This document shows positions 24,076-32,705 of a stretch of DNA of 64,000 nucleotides, in pieces. The DNA comes from Halonotius roseus (GTDB taxonomy: Archaea; Halobacteriota; Halobacteria; Halobacteriales; Haloferacaceae): assembly GCF_006861655.1 (NCBI RefSeq), contig NZ_SESI01000002.1, positions 470,775 to 534,774 of the forward strand, read 5' to 3'. How positions within the stretch are numbered: the first letter of the stretch is position 1; each line of letters starts with the position of its first letter. Position numbers and translations under genes: made by a program. The notes under the pieces are model-generated. The model made no database searches. It was not told the origin of the DNA and saw only the letters and a program-made list of their open reading frames with translations.

Positions 24076-25146
24076 TCAAGCGGCGGGCTCGTTGTCGGCG
24101 GCAAACTCGATGACATCGGCAAGCGACAGCGGGAGCCGTCCGATACGGTATCCTGTCGCCCGCTCGTTGGGTCGCAGCCGGAAGACGACCGCCGGGCGGT
24201 GGCCGACATCCGGCTGTTCGTCGATGATCGACTGCCACTCCGCGGCCGGAAACGACGAACAGTCGACCAGCAGGACGACACCGCCGGCGTGGGCATCAAG
24301 CTGGCCTTCGGTTTTTGTCTTGACCGTCTCCCGGATCGCGGCGATCGCGGAGGATGCCGCGCGGCGATCCGGCGGGAGCGGTCGGGTCACCTCGACGAGA
24401 ACGGCGTCGCTGCCGTCGCTTCCCTGTGGATCAGCCCGGAAATCGATGGAGTGGCCGGTCGTCACCTCGATCTCGGGGGTGATATCGTAGCCCGCCTCCA
24501 CGAGCAGTTTGGCGACGTTGAACTCGCCCATCGCGGCGGTCATCCGGGTCAGATCGAGCTGTTCGGAGGTGCCGAGCTTGCCGGCCATCTCCTCGCGGTT
24601 GTCGTCGAGCGCGCCGGTGTGGAGCACAGATTCGTAGTGTTGGAGCGCCTCGTCGGCGGTCGCGTCCGGAAAGCCGGCGGCGTGATCGATGAAAAACGAG
24701 CGGGTGCTCTCCCGGCCGTCCTTCGACAGGAAGACCGGCAGAAAGAACCACGCGAGGTGGTCGTAGGGCTCAAGCCACGGCGACTCCATCCGGAGCTGCG
24801 CCAGCAGTTCGCGCTCGGCCCACCGGGAAACCGGGTACGGAACCTCATCGAACCCGTATTTCTCGGTTCGCCAGAGGCTGCTCGGCGTTTCGGTGTTGCC
24901 GAGCCAGTAGCCGGCGGGGCCACCCTCGACGCCGGCCGGGCCGTCATCGCCATCCGTCCAGGCAAACAGCGCGATATCGCCGTTGTCCATCGCAAAGCGG
25001 ACGGCATCGTAGCCACTCGGCGGTCGGTACCACGGCTCGTCCATCGTCGCGCCGAGGTTGTCGTCCAGCGGCTGGAACAGCTCGGATCGGAGCCGGTCGT
25101 CCGACCACCTGCCCGGGGCATACCGGAAGCGAAGCGGTCGTGCCAC
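24076..25146 (-). CDS. Haloarchaeal conserved protein (DUF5784-like), possible nuclease-type fold
   Basis: A 356-residue soluble protein starting MARPLRFRYAPGRWSDDRLR, which I recognise as a haloarchaea-restricted family, probably DUF5784. Function is unknown. Around residues 225-255, GYDITPEIEVTTGHSIDFRA...AVLVEVTRPLPP arranges D and E-x-T as in the core of PD-(D/E)XK nucleases, followed by TKTEGQL; this is only a suggestion. Two WF-rich stretches (DEPWYRPPSGYDAVRF, HLAWFFLPVFLS) are in the N-terminal half. It ends 75 bases before the AstE-like gene, in the same direction. Confidence 0.65.
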   Translation of the reverse strand: MARPLRFRYAPGRWSDDRLRSELFQPLDDNLGATMDEPWYRPPSGYDAVRFAMDNGDIALFAWTDGDDGPAGVEGGPAGYWLGNTETPSSLWRTEKYGFDEVPYPVSRWAERELLAQLRMESPWLEPYDHLAWFFLPVFLSKDGRESTRSFFIDHAAGFPDATADEALQHYESVLHTGALDDNREEMAGKLGTSEQLDLTRMTAAMGEFNVAKLLVEAGYDITPEIEVTTGHSIDFRADPQGSDGSDAVLVEVTRPLPPDRRAASSAIAAIRETVKTKTEGQLDAHAGGVVLLVDCSSFPAAEWQSIIDEQPDVGHRPAVVFRLRPNERATGYRIGRLPLSLADVIEFAADNEPAA

Positions 25147-25231
25147 GGCCGCACAGTCACTGGCGGGACAGTTACGTGTTCTGGCTTCGGCAGCTCGGTC
25201 GGGGCTGGCTGGCGGAACTGATGGTGACCGA

Positions 25232-25244
25232 TATATATTTATTT
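25232..25244 (+). promoter_or_regulatory. TATA region of the small acidic protein gene
   Basis: TATATATTTATTT lies 26-38 bp upstream of the ATG at 25270, predicting a leaderless mRNA. Confidence 0.6.
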
Positions 25245-25269
25245 GGCAGCATCCAAGGTATGGTATACC

Positions 25270-25443
25270 ATGTCACTAGGCGACTACGACGAGGACGAAC
25301 ACGAACGCCGGGAGCGGAAGAACGCGACGGTTGATGCCGATTTCGAGCAGGCCCGCAACGAGTACGAGGGGTCGATGGAGTACGATACCGGCGAGTCCGC
25401 CGACGAGCTGTTGGCGCAGTTCGAACAGCTCCAAAACGGGTGA
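25270..25443 (+). CDS. Small acidic conserved haloarchaeal protein (DUF5786-like)
   Basis: A 57-residue, highly charged protein, MSLGDYDEDEHERRERKNATVD... ending ADELLAQFEQLQNG. It matches a small haloarchaeal family (DUF5786) of unknown function, probably helical in its C-terminal half. A strong TATA element upstream and the exact spacing to the ATG support expression. It is monocistronic and divergent from the DUF5784-like gene. Confidence 0.75.
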   Translation: MSLGDYDEDEHERRERKNATVDADFEQARNEYEGSMEYDTGESADELLAQFEQLQNG

Positions 25444-25446
25444 CCG

Positions 25447-25510
25447 CCCGGGTCGCCGCAATAGCTGACCTCACAGGTCATCGCTGTATCCGATCACCCG
25501 GGTCGCCGCA
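25447..25510 (+). repeat. Repeated CCCGGGTCGCCGCA flanking a palindrome, possible terminator
   Basis: CCCGGGTCGCCGCA occurs at 25447-25460 and 25497-25510. Between them TGACCT-CAC-AGGTCA (25466-25480) is a perfect 6-bp-arm hairpin. The block is between the 3' ends of convergent genes, so it could end transcription from both sides; no T-run follows on the plus strand. Confidence 0.5.
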
Positions 25511-25564
25511 GTATCGCTATTTCGCTATCTCAGGAACGCCTAGCGGCGGCTCAGACAGCCACCG

Positions 25565-26287
25565 TTAGTCGCTTGTCGTTGCCAGAAGGGGCTTGGTCGT
25601 CGTCCGCGTCAGCCAGATCGAGGCTGCAGAGACGACAGCGACAGCAACGATGTGACCGCTGACAGCGACGAACAACACCGTCTGTTCACGAAGAAACGGC
25701 AACAGGAGGATCTGTGAGGCCGCAAACCCAACGTTTTCCAGATCAATCCGAACGAACTGGGTTGTAACGCCCGGCTCACAGGGGATCGTCAGCGCGCGCC
25801 ACAGCGAGACGACAGCGGCCCACCACGAGGTACCGATCCGGTAGCAGAGATCCCAACAGACCAACAACACGAGATAGACGACGATCACCGGCGGTTCGGC
25901 GCCGAACAGCGCGGCGATCAGCGGCTCGCCAGATGACTGGACATCGAACACAAACAGGTGGGTGATAAGCGCGATAAACGCCAGCACCGAGAGGACGACC
26001 TCGATGCTGGAACCAAACAACAGCCGGTAGTAGGCCGCCGGCGCGTCGACAGCGCGGTTTTGGGTGCCCAGCCGGTGCATGGCGACGCTGCCGATCGCGG
26101 CGACGACGACGGCGGCCGTGCCGGCAAGCGCGGCCGACCAGAGATCGTAGATCGCCGCGAAGACGAGGATGCCGACCTGAAAGAGCCCAAACTGAATGGC
26201 GACGGCGTGAGTGTTCGAAAGCTCGATCCCCGGCAGCCCGCCGACGATCCCCTCGTAAACCCACGTATCACCGTACTCCTTGGCCAT
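25565..26287 (-). CDS. Conserved haloarchaeal multi-span membrane protein
   Basis: About 240 residues with six hydrophobic helices. The N-terminal segment KEYGDTWVYEGIVGGLPGIELS followed by AIQFGLFQVGILVFA looks like a haloarchaeal membrane family of unknown function that I recognise only loosely. A CEPG motif and several Trp/Tyr residues are in the fourth loop. The frame opens at an ATG at 26311; I prefer the ATG at 26287 because GAGGA lies a few bases upstream as a Shine-Dalgarno sequence. Confidence 0.6.
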   Translation of the reverse strand: MAKEYGDTWVYEGIVGGLPGIELSNTHAVAIQFGLFQVGILVFAAIYDLWSAALAGTAAVVVAAIGSVAMHRLGTQNRAVDAPAAYYRLLFGSSIEVVLSVLAFIALITHLFVFDVQSSGEPLIAALFGAEPPVIVVYLVLLVCWDLCYRIGTSWWAAVVSLWRALTIPCEPGVTTQFVRIDLENVGFAASQILLLPFLREQTVLFVAVSGHIVAVAVVSAASIWLTRTTTKPLLATTSD

Positions 26288-26377
26288 CAGTATCCTCTGG
26301 TTGGCCGCCACACACTCGGATGTATCGGTTTCGCGGTCGTCGCTCGGATGCTCGGGCTCATCGTTTGCCGCTCCCGA

Positions 26378-27319
26378 TCATGGCTTTCCTCCGCGGAGCA
26401 GCCGCCCGAGCCGGGCTTTCGGCGTCGGCGAGGCCGCCGGCTCGTCGGCAAGCGCGTCGGCGACCGCCGCCTCGAAGGGGAGTCGATCGCGGGGCAGCAG
26501 CTCCTGAATCCGGGTGTCGGTGACGACGACCGAGTTTTTGACGCCGTCGATCAGCGGCCGGGCGACCGCGGGGTCGACATCAGTTACAAACCGGATCCAC
26601 CACGACGACAGCCGCGGGGTCAACACCGGCACCGGGACGATCCGGAGCCGGCCACCGAGCTGGCGGCGGGTTTCCTTGAGGATCTCCGCGTAGGTCAACA
26701 CGTCGGGGCCGCCGATCTCGTAGGTGTCGCCCGCGGTTTCGGGGGTTTTGGCGACGCCGACAAGATAGCCGATCACGTCGTCGATGGCGATCGGCTGGCA
26801 CTCGGTGTGTACCCATTTTGGCGTGATCATCACCGGCAGCCGGCCGGCGAGTTGGCGAATCAGCTGGAAGCTGATCGAGCCCGCGCCGATGATGATCGCC
26901 GCCCGGAGGACGGTGAGGTCGTACTCGCCCAGCCCGAGGATACGCTCGACCTCCCGCCGAGAGCGCAGATGTGGCGAGAGATTGTCGCGGTCGGCGCCGA
27001 GCCCACCGAGGTAGACAACGCGGTCGAGGTCAGCGTCGCTGGCGGCCTCCGAGAAGTTGCGGGCGGCCCGGCGGTCGCGTTCGGCGTAGTCGCCGCCCGC
27101 GCCCATCGAGTGGATTAGATAGAAGGCGAGGTCGACATCAAGGGCGTCATCGAAGCTGCCCGGCTCCAAGACGTTGCCCTCGACGACCCGCACCGCCTCG
27201 GGCCCGTCGTATCGCTCGCGGCTCCGGGTGAGGATCGTCACCTCGTGGTCGGCAGCGAGGAGGGCGTCGACGAGGTTGCCGCCGACGAAGCCGGTCGCGC
27301 CGGTGACGAGTATCTGCAT
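26378..27319 (-). CDS. NAD(P)-binding NmrA/epimerase-like protein
   Basis: A 313-residue atypical SDR. MQILVTGATGFVGGNLVDALLAADHEVTILTRSRE is a Rossmann GxxGxxG start with an Arg pair favouring NADP. DLAFYLIHSMGAGGDYAERDRRAARNF and VVYLGGLG match the complex-I NDUFA9/NmrA-like subgroup, and the active-site YxxxK is missing at the usual place, so oxidoreductase activity is doubtful. The ATG at 27319 is the family start; an upstream in-frame ATG would add 41 non-conserved residues. It ends 90 bases before the membrane-protein gene on the same strand. Confidence 0.75.
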   Translation of the reverse strand: MQILVTGATGFVGGNLVDALLAADHEVTILTRSRERYDGPEAVRVVEGNVLEPGSFDDALDVDLAFYLIHSMGAGGDYAERDRRAARNFSEAASDADLDRVVYLGGLGADRDNLSPHLRSRREVERILGLGEYDLTVLRAAIIIGAGSISFQLIRQLAGRLPVMITPKWVHTECQPIAIDDVIGYLVGVAKTPETAGDTYEIGGPDVLTYAEILKETRRQLGGRLRIVPVPVLTPRLSSWWIRFVTDVDPAVARPLIDGVKNSVVVTDTRIQELLPRDRLPFEAAVADALADEPAASPTPKARLGRLLRGGKP

Positions 27320-27450
27320 ACATGATGTTGGGTCGGGACGCGAATAACTGTTGGCTCGATAGGACTCGTTAGAGGCGGTCGGCAGCGTCGGCATCGGCAT
27401 CGAGATCAGCCGGTGTGAGTTGACTCCTGATGAAGCTGTCAAATACAGTA

Positions 27451-27463
27451 GTGCAAGATACAG
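27451..27463 (+). repeat. Weak copy of the TGCAAGAT repeat at the 3' edge of the rhomboid gene
   Basis: GTGCAAGATACAG matches the first 13 bases of the unit (GTGCAAGATGGAG) at 11 positions. It lies 13 bases beyond the stop codon of the rhomboid gene, inverted relative to the copy at 29197-29221 on the other side of that gene. Confidence 0.4.
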
Positions 27464-27475
27464 AAGATGAATCCG

Positions 27476-29035
27476 CTAATCGATATCCAGTATTAGATCG
27501 CACTCACCCTCGAACCTAGGAGCCTCGTTGTACTCAATCAGTTGCTTCTCCAACTCTCTGAGTTCCGTCTCAATGTCATCAAGCAGTTCAGAGGCACCCA
27601 CTGCATCAGAGTATCCTGTTACAGATTCAATTTCGTCAATATGCCTCTGCGGACCTGTGGCGTAAATACGGAACATGTATGGATCCTTCCGGCCCTTCGC
27701 AAAGGATCGCTTGTAGTGATAGAGCATGATCGCTCTCTTCCGGAATTGGTCAGTATCTCCAATCAGTCGGAAGTAGTCGTCTTCCTCCAGTGCTTTGGTT
27801 TCGAAGGCGTCACCAACTGCTGATTTGAGATCCTTTTTATCCTTATCCGTACGCTCTAACAGTAACACTCGCTCAAACAACCATTTGGCGTAGTTCTCCT
27901 CAAGAATATCGATCTGCCTCATATTAGTATGCTCGTCGATGCTCAGGTTATCGACGAAATCATCACGAATATCTAGAAATTCAGTGTACAGGTCGTCTAT
28001 ACGGCCTACAGAATCTTGGATATCTGAGGCGTGATTCGTTGTGAGGTCTTCGAAGTACGGATCATCTCGGAGGCTCTCCGGAACTGCGTACATCGAATCT
28101 CTATCTGCGAATAGCGGGACATCAGTCTCACCAACAGCCGGAAAATCTTCTAACCACGTGCTAATACGACTCTGGAGAGTTTCAGCATGGTTCCGTTGAG
28201 TCTCTAACTCCAGTTCACGACGAAAGAGTTTGGCACTCCGCCTTGTGTGGTTTGCATACCAGATCGTGATGAGTACCAAGATTATCGTGGCTCCAGCTTG
28301 GATTGCGGTAGAGATTGATGGGTTCTCTGGGGTCGCTATCAGCAGGTAAACTATCACTACCGTCTCGGCAACGACCAGTACTAAGAGTGCCGTTCGGAAC
28401 GGAGCTTCTTTAGCTAACTCGATTAAATTTGAGACCGGATTTTCAACCTGAGATCCCACGAATACGAGTCCCAAAAGAATACCTATAATTCCACCGGCCA
28501 CGTGAACATATCCACCATTATTGACGTAGATGTCTATAGCGTACTGTGCAACAATCACTGGAGGTCCTAAGATTGCTAAGGTATAGCGTATACTCTCCGA
28601 TGGATCAATCTCTTCATCTGGTCGGTACATCGCTATATATACAATGGCATAGAAGCCGAATATACCCATAATCGCACCGCTCGCCCCAGCTCCGGTGCTG
28701 CCGGTAAAATTAGTGTGGATTAGTCCTGCGAGGATACCAGTTAGCATATAAACAGTAAGATACGTACTTCCCGCCACGTACCGCTCCAATACCAGTCCGT
28801 ACACCAGAACCCCCAGAATATTTCCAGCTAAATGTAGCGTTGTCCCATGAGCAAATAGCGCGAGTATCCATGCCGGTGTTGGTTCAAAACCCGGAGGAAA
28901 GAGAAACCAGAACTCGAATGTTTCTATTCCAAATTGGGTAATGATGAGGAGTTCCAATGGATAGGTGACGAGAAAAACCAATATTAGTGAAAATGTAACA
29001 CGCTTTTTTGAAAGGAAAGCCTGTACTCGACCCAT
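27476..29035 (-). CDS. Rhomboid-family intramembrane serine protease fused to a large helical domain
   Basis: A 519-residue protein. Residues ~10-200 are a six-helix rhomboid domain: HLAGNILGVLVYGLVLE carries the oxyanion Asn, GASGAIMGIFGF the catalytic Ser, and GGYVHVAGGIIGILLG the catalytic His, so the protease should be active. Two more hydrophobic helices (about 215-235 and 245-265) are followed by ~250 residues of cytoplasmic, mainly helical and coiled-coil sequence with no family I recognise. The gene is AT-rich against GC-rich neighbours. The ATG at 29035 is chosen because a TATA element lies 28 bp upstream. Substrates are unknown; acquisition by transfer is likely. Confidence 0.75.
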   Translation of the reverse strand: MGRVQAFLSKKRVTFSLILVFLVTYPLELLIITQFGIETFEFWFLFPPGFEPTPAWILALFAHGTTLHLAGNILGVLVYGLVLERYVAGSTYLTVYMLTGILAGLIHTNFTGSTGAGASGAIMGIFGFYAIVYIAMYRPDEEIDPSESIRYTLAILGPPVIVAQYAIDIYVNNGGYVHVAGGIIGILLGLVFVGSQVENPVSNLIELAKEAPFRTALLVLVVAETVVIVYLLIATPENPSISTAIQAGATIILVLITIWYANHTRRSAKLFRRELELETQRNHAETLQSRISTWLEDFPAVGETDVPLFADRDSMYAVPESLRDDPYFEDLTTNHASDIQDSVGRIDDLYTEFLDIRDDFVDNLSIDEHTNMRQIDILEENYAKWLFERVLLLERTDKDKKDLKSAVGDAFETKALEEDDYFRLIGDTDQFRKRAIMLYHYKRSFAKGRKDPYMFRIYATGPQRHIDEIESVTGYSDAVGASELLDDIETELRELEKQLIEYNEAPRFEGECDLILDID

Positions 29036-29058
29036 AATGATTGTTTTCAAACAGCTAC

Positions 29059-29067
29059 AAAATAAAA
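29059..29067 (-). promoter_or_regulatory. TATA box of the rhomboid-fusion gene
   Basis: The minus strand reads TTTTATTTT, centred 28 bp upstream of the ATG at 29035; it supports that start over the upstream in-frame ATG at 29089, which lies before the TATA box. Confidence 0.55.
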
Positions 29068-29196
29068 CGTTCCATGCGTTTAGAGGCAAAATGGGATTAC
29101 TAAATACTCATTAGCGTTGTGCTTATTATGTCCATTAGGATAATTGGTTGGACAGATCAGACACAGCCAATTCAAACAAATTGAAACATCGTACAA

Positions 29197-29221
29197 GACC
29201 CGCGCCCTCCATCTTGCACGC
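29197..29221 (-). repeat. Copy 2 of the TGCAAGATGGAGGGCGCG repeat
   Basis: On the minus strand this starts GCGTGCAAGATGGAGGGCGC and equals 8194-8218 at 24 of 25 bases. It lies in the AT-rich gap between the rhomboid and UbiB genes. Confidence 0.75.
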
Positions 29222-29299
29222 TAATCTGTAACAACATCCGCCATCTGATACTGCAATCACTACAGTAACCAAGAGTCGAACCTGAACCGCTTGTAAGAC

Positions 29300-30985
29300 T
29301 TACCGCTCCTCGTCACGCTGCCGCTGCTGGCGCATGCTCTGCCGTGTGAACTGCGGGCGCGCCCGCAGCCCGGTCGGCTGCTTGAACGACCGATAGAGGA
29401 AGAACACCATCGGCACTGTCAACGCCAGAATCGCCACCGAGATGCGCCACTGACCCGTGAACGAGTAGATGATCGACGCCGACAGCAGCCCGACGGCGAC
29501 GATGATCGAGTAGGAGATCCGCTTTGCGAGTTTGTCGAGGACGTGGTTTTCGTCGTCGATCTGGACGTTGACCGTGAGATTATCGCGTTCGACCGTATCC
29601 AACACCCGGTTCAGCTTCGGCGGAACAGTGAAGAGGGCCTCGGCGGTATCTTGTACCTGCTCGCCGGCGTCCTGTGCCAGCCGCTTGATCGTCTCCTCGC
29701 GGTAACCTTCCTCGGTCAGATAGTCGGTCGCCACCGAGATGAAATCGAAGTCCTCGTCGAGGGTCACGCAGACCCCCTCGACGACAGTCGCCACCCGGAG
29801 CACGAGCGCGAGATTCCGAGGCAGTCGCAGCGGGAACTCATATATCGTTGATTCGACCTGCTCGATGATCTGGTTGACACGGTACTGCTCGATATTCTCC
29901 CCGCGGGCGTCGGCGATCGCGAGCTCCAACACGTCGCCCATGACCTGCCGGTCGGCCGTCGGGCTGAGCGTCCCCATATCGATCAGGGTGTCGAGGATCG
30001 CATCGATATCCTGGTTGGCGACGGCGATGTAGAACTCGACGATCTTCTCCTGGATGAAGGGATCGACCGTCGTCGACATCCCGAAATCATAGAAGATGAT
30101 CGTCCCGTCGTCTTTCACCGCGAGGTTGCCCGGATGGGGGTCGGCATGGAAGACGCCGTCCTCGATGATCATCTGGAGGTAGACCTCCTGGAGCGTCGTC
30201 GCCAACTCGGTGCGGTCGAGGCCCTTCTCGTCGAGAGCCTCGACATCGTTGATCTTCGTCCCGGGGATGTACTCCATCGTGAGCACCCGCGGGCTACAGA
30301 CCGGATCGATCGGCTCGGGGATGTCAATGTCCTCGTTGCCGTCGAAGTTGCCGCGGATCTCTTCGAGGATGTCGCGCTCGCGGCTGTAATCCATCTCCTG
30401 GCGGATCGTTTTCGCAAACTCGTCGGCAAGACTGTCAAGCGAGAAGGCCCGTCCCTCACCGATGAACCGCACGAGAAGCGGGATCGACCACCGCAACACC
30501 TTCAGATCGGCTTCGACAAGCGATTCGATCCCCGGCCGACGGATCTTGACGGCGACCTGCTCGCCCTCGTATTCGGCGAGATACACCTGGCCGAGGCTCG
30601 CGCCGCTGATCGGCTCGGTGTCGAACTCGTCGTACACCTCCGTAACGTCGCCCAACTCCTCCTCGATCACCAACTTTGATTCGTCCCACGGCGCGGGCGG
30701 CACGTCATCCTGCAGACTCGACAACACCTCGATGTAGGCCTTCGGCAGGATGTCAGGCCGCGTCGACAGCAGCTGGCCGAGCTTGATGAACGTTGGTCCG
30801 AGTGTCAACAGCGTGTCCAACAGCACTGCCGCGCGCTCGCGCTGCATCTCCCGGCTGACCTGCCGGCTCCGCCCGAAGATGAGGAACCGCCGCCGATCCC
30901 GCAGGTAGGCGACGATCAGGGGCAGAAACCGGTAGGCGACGACGACGAACCGTCGGTAGGCACGCAGGGAGACCAGAGCGATCAC
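29300..30985 (-). CDS. ABC1/UbiB family atypical kinase
   Basis: A 561-residue member of the UbiB/ADCK family. The family-specific KxGQ motif is in FIKLGQLLSTRPD, the Ala-rich nucleotide loop in SGASLGQVYLAEY, the lysine in VAVKIRRP, the catalytic loop HADPHPGN and the metal-binding DFG in FYDFGMS. Two C-terminal hydrophobic helices (about residues 490-535) anchor it in the membrane. UbiB proteins are ATPases supporting isoprenoid quinone biosynthesis or lipid distribution; in haloarchaea, menaquinone or lipid metabolism is the likely area. It starts with GTG at 30983-30985, directly abutting the stop of the Hsp20-like gene. Confidence 0.87.
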   Translation of the reverse strand: MIALVSLRAYRRFVVVAYRFLPLIVAYLRDRRRFLIFGRSRQVSREMQRERAAVLLDTLLTLGPTFIKLGQLLSTRPDILPKAYIEVLSSLQDDVPPAPWDESKLVIEEELGDVTEVYDEFDTEPISGASLGQVYLAEYEGEQVAVKIRRPGIESLVEADLKVLRWSIPLLVRFIGEGRAFSLDSLADEFAKTIRQEMDYSRERDILEEIRGNFDGNEDIDIPEPIDPVCSPRVLTMEYIPGTKINDVEALDEKGLDRTELATTLQEVYLQMIIEDGVFHADPHPGNLAVKDDGTIIFYDFGMSTTVDPFIQEKIVEFYIAVANQDIDAILDTLIDMGTLSPTADRQVMGDVLELAIADARGENIEQYRVNQIIEQVESTIYEFPLRLPRNLALVLRVATVVEGVCVTLDEDFDFISVATDYLTEEGYREETIKRLAQDAGEQVQDTAEALFTVPPKLNRVLDTVERDNLTVNVQIDDENHVLDKLAKRISYSIIVAVGLLSASIIYSFTGQWRISVAILALTVPMVFFLYRSFKQPTGLRARPQFTRQSMRQQRQRDEER

Positions 30986-31345
30986 CTACGCCGAGGCGTC
31001 GTCGATCGGGATCGACTCCCCGTCGGTCGCCGCTTTCGGCAGCCGGATCTCCAAGACGCCGCGGTCGATCTCGGCGGTCGCCGCGCTCCCGTCGGCCTCC
31101 CGTGGCAGCGGCAACTCAGCGTCCAAAAACAGCGGCCGATCCTCCCGAAGATACTGGAACTCCGGCGGTACCGACTTCCCGCGGCGGGCCTCGACAATCA
31201 GCCGTCCCCCTTCGGTGCGGATGTCGGCGGTCTCGGCGGTCACCCCCGGAACATCGAGCACCAGCAGGTAGGCGTCGTCGGACTCAAGCAGATCGGCGAA
31301 CACCGCATCCGGCAGCTCCTGCAACGCATCGCGTAATGGTGACAT
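30986..31345 (-). CDS. Hsp20/alpha-crystallin family small heat-shock protein
   Basis: A 119-residue protein consisting mostly of an alpha-crystallin domain: AYLLVLDVPGVTAETADIRTEGGRLIVEAR at residues ~25-55 and the closing strand GVLEIRLPKA at ~97-106. The N-terminal arm is very short, so it may form smaller oligomers than classic Hsp20. As an ATP-independent chaperone it would hold unfolding proteins. It is upstream of the UbiB gene with no gap, so the two are one operon. Confidence 0.8.
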   Translation of the reverse strand: MSPLRDALQELPDAVFADLLESDDAYLLVLDVPGVTAETADIRTEGGRLIVEARRGKSVPPEFQYLREDRPLFLDAELPLPREADGSAATAEIDRGVLEIRLPKAATDGESIPIDDASA

Positions 31346-31436
31346 GCTCCGGTGTAGGGTCGGGAGGTCGAAAAACCCCGCGGTCGGGGTGTGCCGCGAG
31401 GCCGCGGCTTAAGAGGGTTGCCCAACAAAGGGGCCC

Positions 31437-32705
31437 ATGTCAACCGAGGATCGACGCCGCGCCGGGTTCAAGGAGCGAACCCGCCTTGTGGCCGCCCGCG
31501 AGCAGTTGCTGTCGGCGATCACGCCACACGATCGCACCGAACGCCTGCGGCTGTCGCTGGCCGACGGCCGTGTGGTGGCGACAGGGCTCACCGCGCCGAA
31601 CCCTGTGCCGAACTACGAGCGCGCCGCGATGGATGGCTACGCTGTCCAGGCGGGCGACACCGTCGGCGCGTCGGCTCACAGCCCCGTCGTCTTGGATGCC
31701 CTCGACCGTGAGGCCGACTGCCGACCCGGCGGAGCCGTTCCCGTCCACACCGGCAGCGAAATCCCGGATGGAGCCGACGCCGTCATGAAGATCGAACAAG
31801 TCGAAGAGATCGGCAGCGAGATCGAGGTCTTCACCGCACTCGCTAAGGGCAGCAACGTCGGCCCCGTTGGTGAGGATGTCAACGAGGGCCAGTCGCTCTA
31901 TGAGCCGGGCCACCGGCTTCGACCATCGGATCTCGGCCTGCTGAGATCGGTCGGCTGCGACGAGATCGAGGCCTACCAGGAGCCGACCGCCGGGGTCGTC
32001 CCGACCGGCGAGGAGCTCGTCGAACGCGATCCCGAACCGGGCGAGCTCATCGAGACCAACGGGCTGACCGTCTCGCAGTTGGTCAACCGCTGGGGCGGCG
32101 TCGCAACCTACCGCAACACCGTCACCGACGACAAAGCGGCACTCCGGGCGGCGATCCAGCGCGATCTCACGAAGGACGTGATCGTCACGACAGGGGGCTC
32201 CTCGGTCGGCGAGCGCGACCTGCTCCCGGAGGTCGTCGACGAACTCGGTGAGGTGCTCGTCCACGGCGTGGCGATCAAACCCGGCTACCCTGTCGGCCTC
32301 GGCGTCGTCGAGGAGACGCCCGTGCTCATGCTGCCCGGCAACCCGGTCGCCTGTATCGTCACCGCCCAGCAGTTCCTCCGGCCCGCGCTCAAACGAGCGG
32401 GCAACATGCCCGTCGAGCCGATCCCAACGCAGTCGGCGACATTGGAACGCAAACTCCCCAGCGAGCCCGGCACCCGAACCTTTGCTCGCGTCGAAACGAG
32501 CGATGGCGACGGCGACAGCGAGAACGCCGCCATCGGCGACGATGGCGACGACCCAGACCGCACCGCAACGCCAGTCCGCACCGGCGGCGCGGGCATCCTC
32601 TCCAGCGTCGCGCTCGCGGATGGCTGGGTCGTCGTCCCCGAGGAGCGGGAGGGCTACAGCGCGGGCGAGAGCGTCGAAGTCGAACACTGGGAGGCAATGT
32701 CATGA
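31437..32705 (+). CDS. moeA: Molybdopterin molybdenumtransferase MoeA
   Basis: A 422-residue MoeA. NYERAAMDGYAV is the first signature, TGGSSVGERDLLPEVV the MogA-like domain's substrate loop, and VLMLPGNPVACIVTAQ the second conserved turn. It inserts molybdate (or tungstate) into adenylylated molybdopterin. Between residues ~350 and 385 there is an Asp/Gly-rich insertion (DGDGDSENAAIGDDGDD), probably a disordered loop. A TATA-like CTTAAGA is 26 bp upstream of the ATG, and the stop overlaps the start of a second moeA-like gene by four bases (ATGA). Confidence 0.88.
   Translation: MSTEDRRRAGFKERTRLVAAREQLLSAITPHDRTERLRLSLADGRVVATGLTAPNPVPNYERAAMDGYAVQAGDTVGASAHSPVVLDALDREADCRPGGAVPVHTGSEIPDGADAVMKIEQVEEIGSEIEVFTALAKGSNVGPVGEDVNEGQSLYEPGHRLRPSDLGLLRSVGCDEIEAYQEPTAGVVPTGEELVERDPEPGELIETNGLTVSQLVNRWGGVATYRNTVTDDKAALRAAIQRDLTKDVIVTTGGSSVGERDLLPEVVDELGEVLVHGVAIKPGYPVGLGVVEETPVLMLPGNPVACIVTAQQFLRPALKRAGNMPVEPIPTQSATLERKLPSEPGTRTFARVETSDGDGDSENAAIGDDGDDPDRTATPVRTGGAGILSSVALADGWVVVPEEREGYSAGESVEVEHWEAMS

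Noticed and set aside
29255-29300. A tRNA-like T-arm on the minus strand (GGTTCGACT with a wobble-rich stem).
   Set aside because: No acceptor, anticodon or D arm is found; the expected 5' part would lie inside the UbiB coding sequence. It could at most be a partial tRNA sequence.
31440-32687. 415-codon minus-strand frame opposite moeA.
   Set aside because: MoeA motifs in the plus frame are unambiguous; the antisense product has no recognisable features and starts inside the gene.
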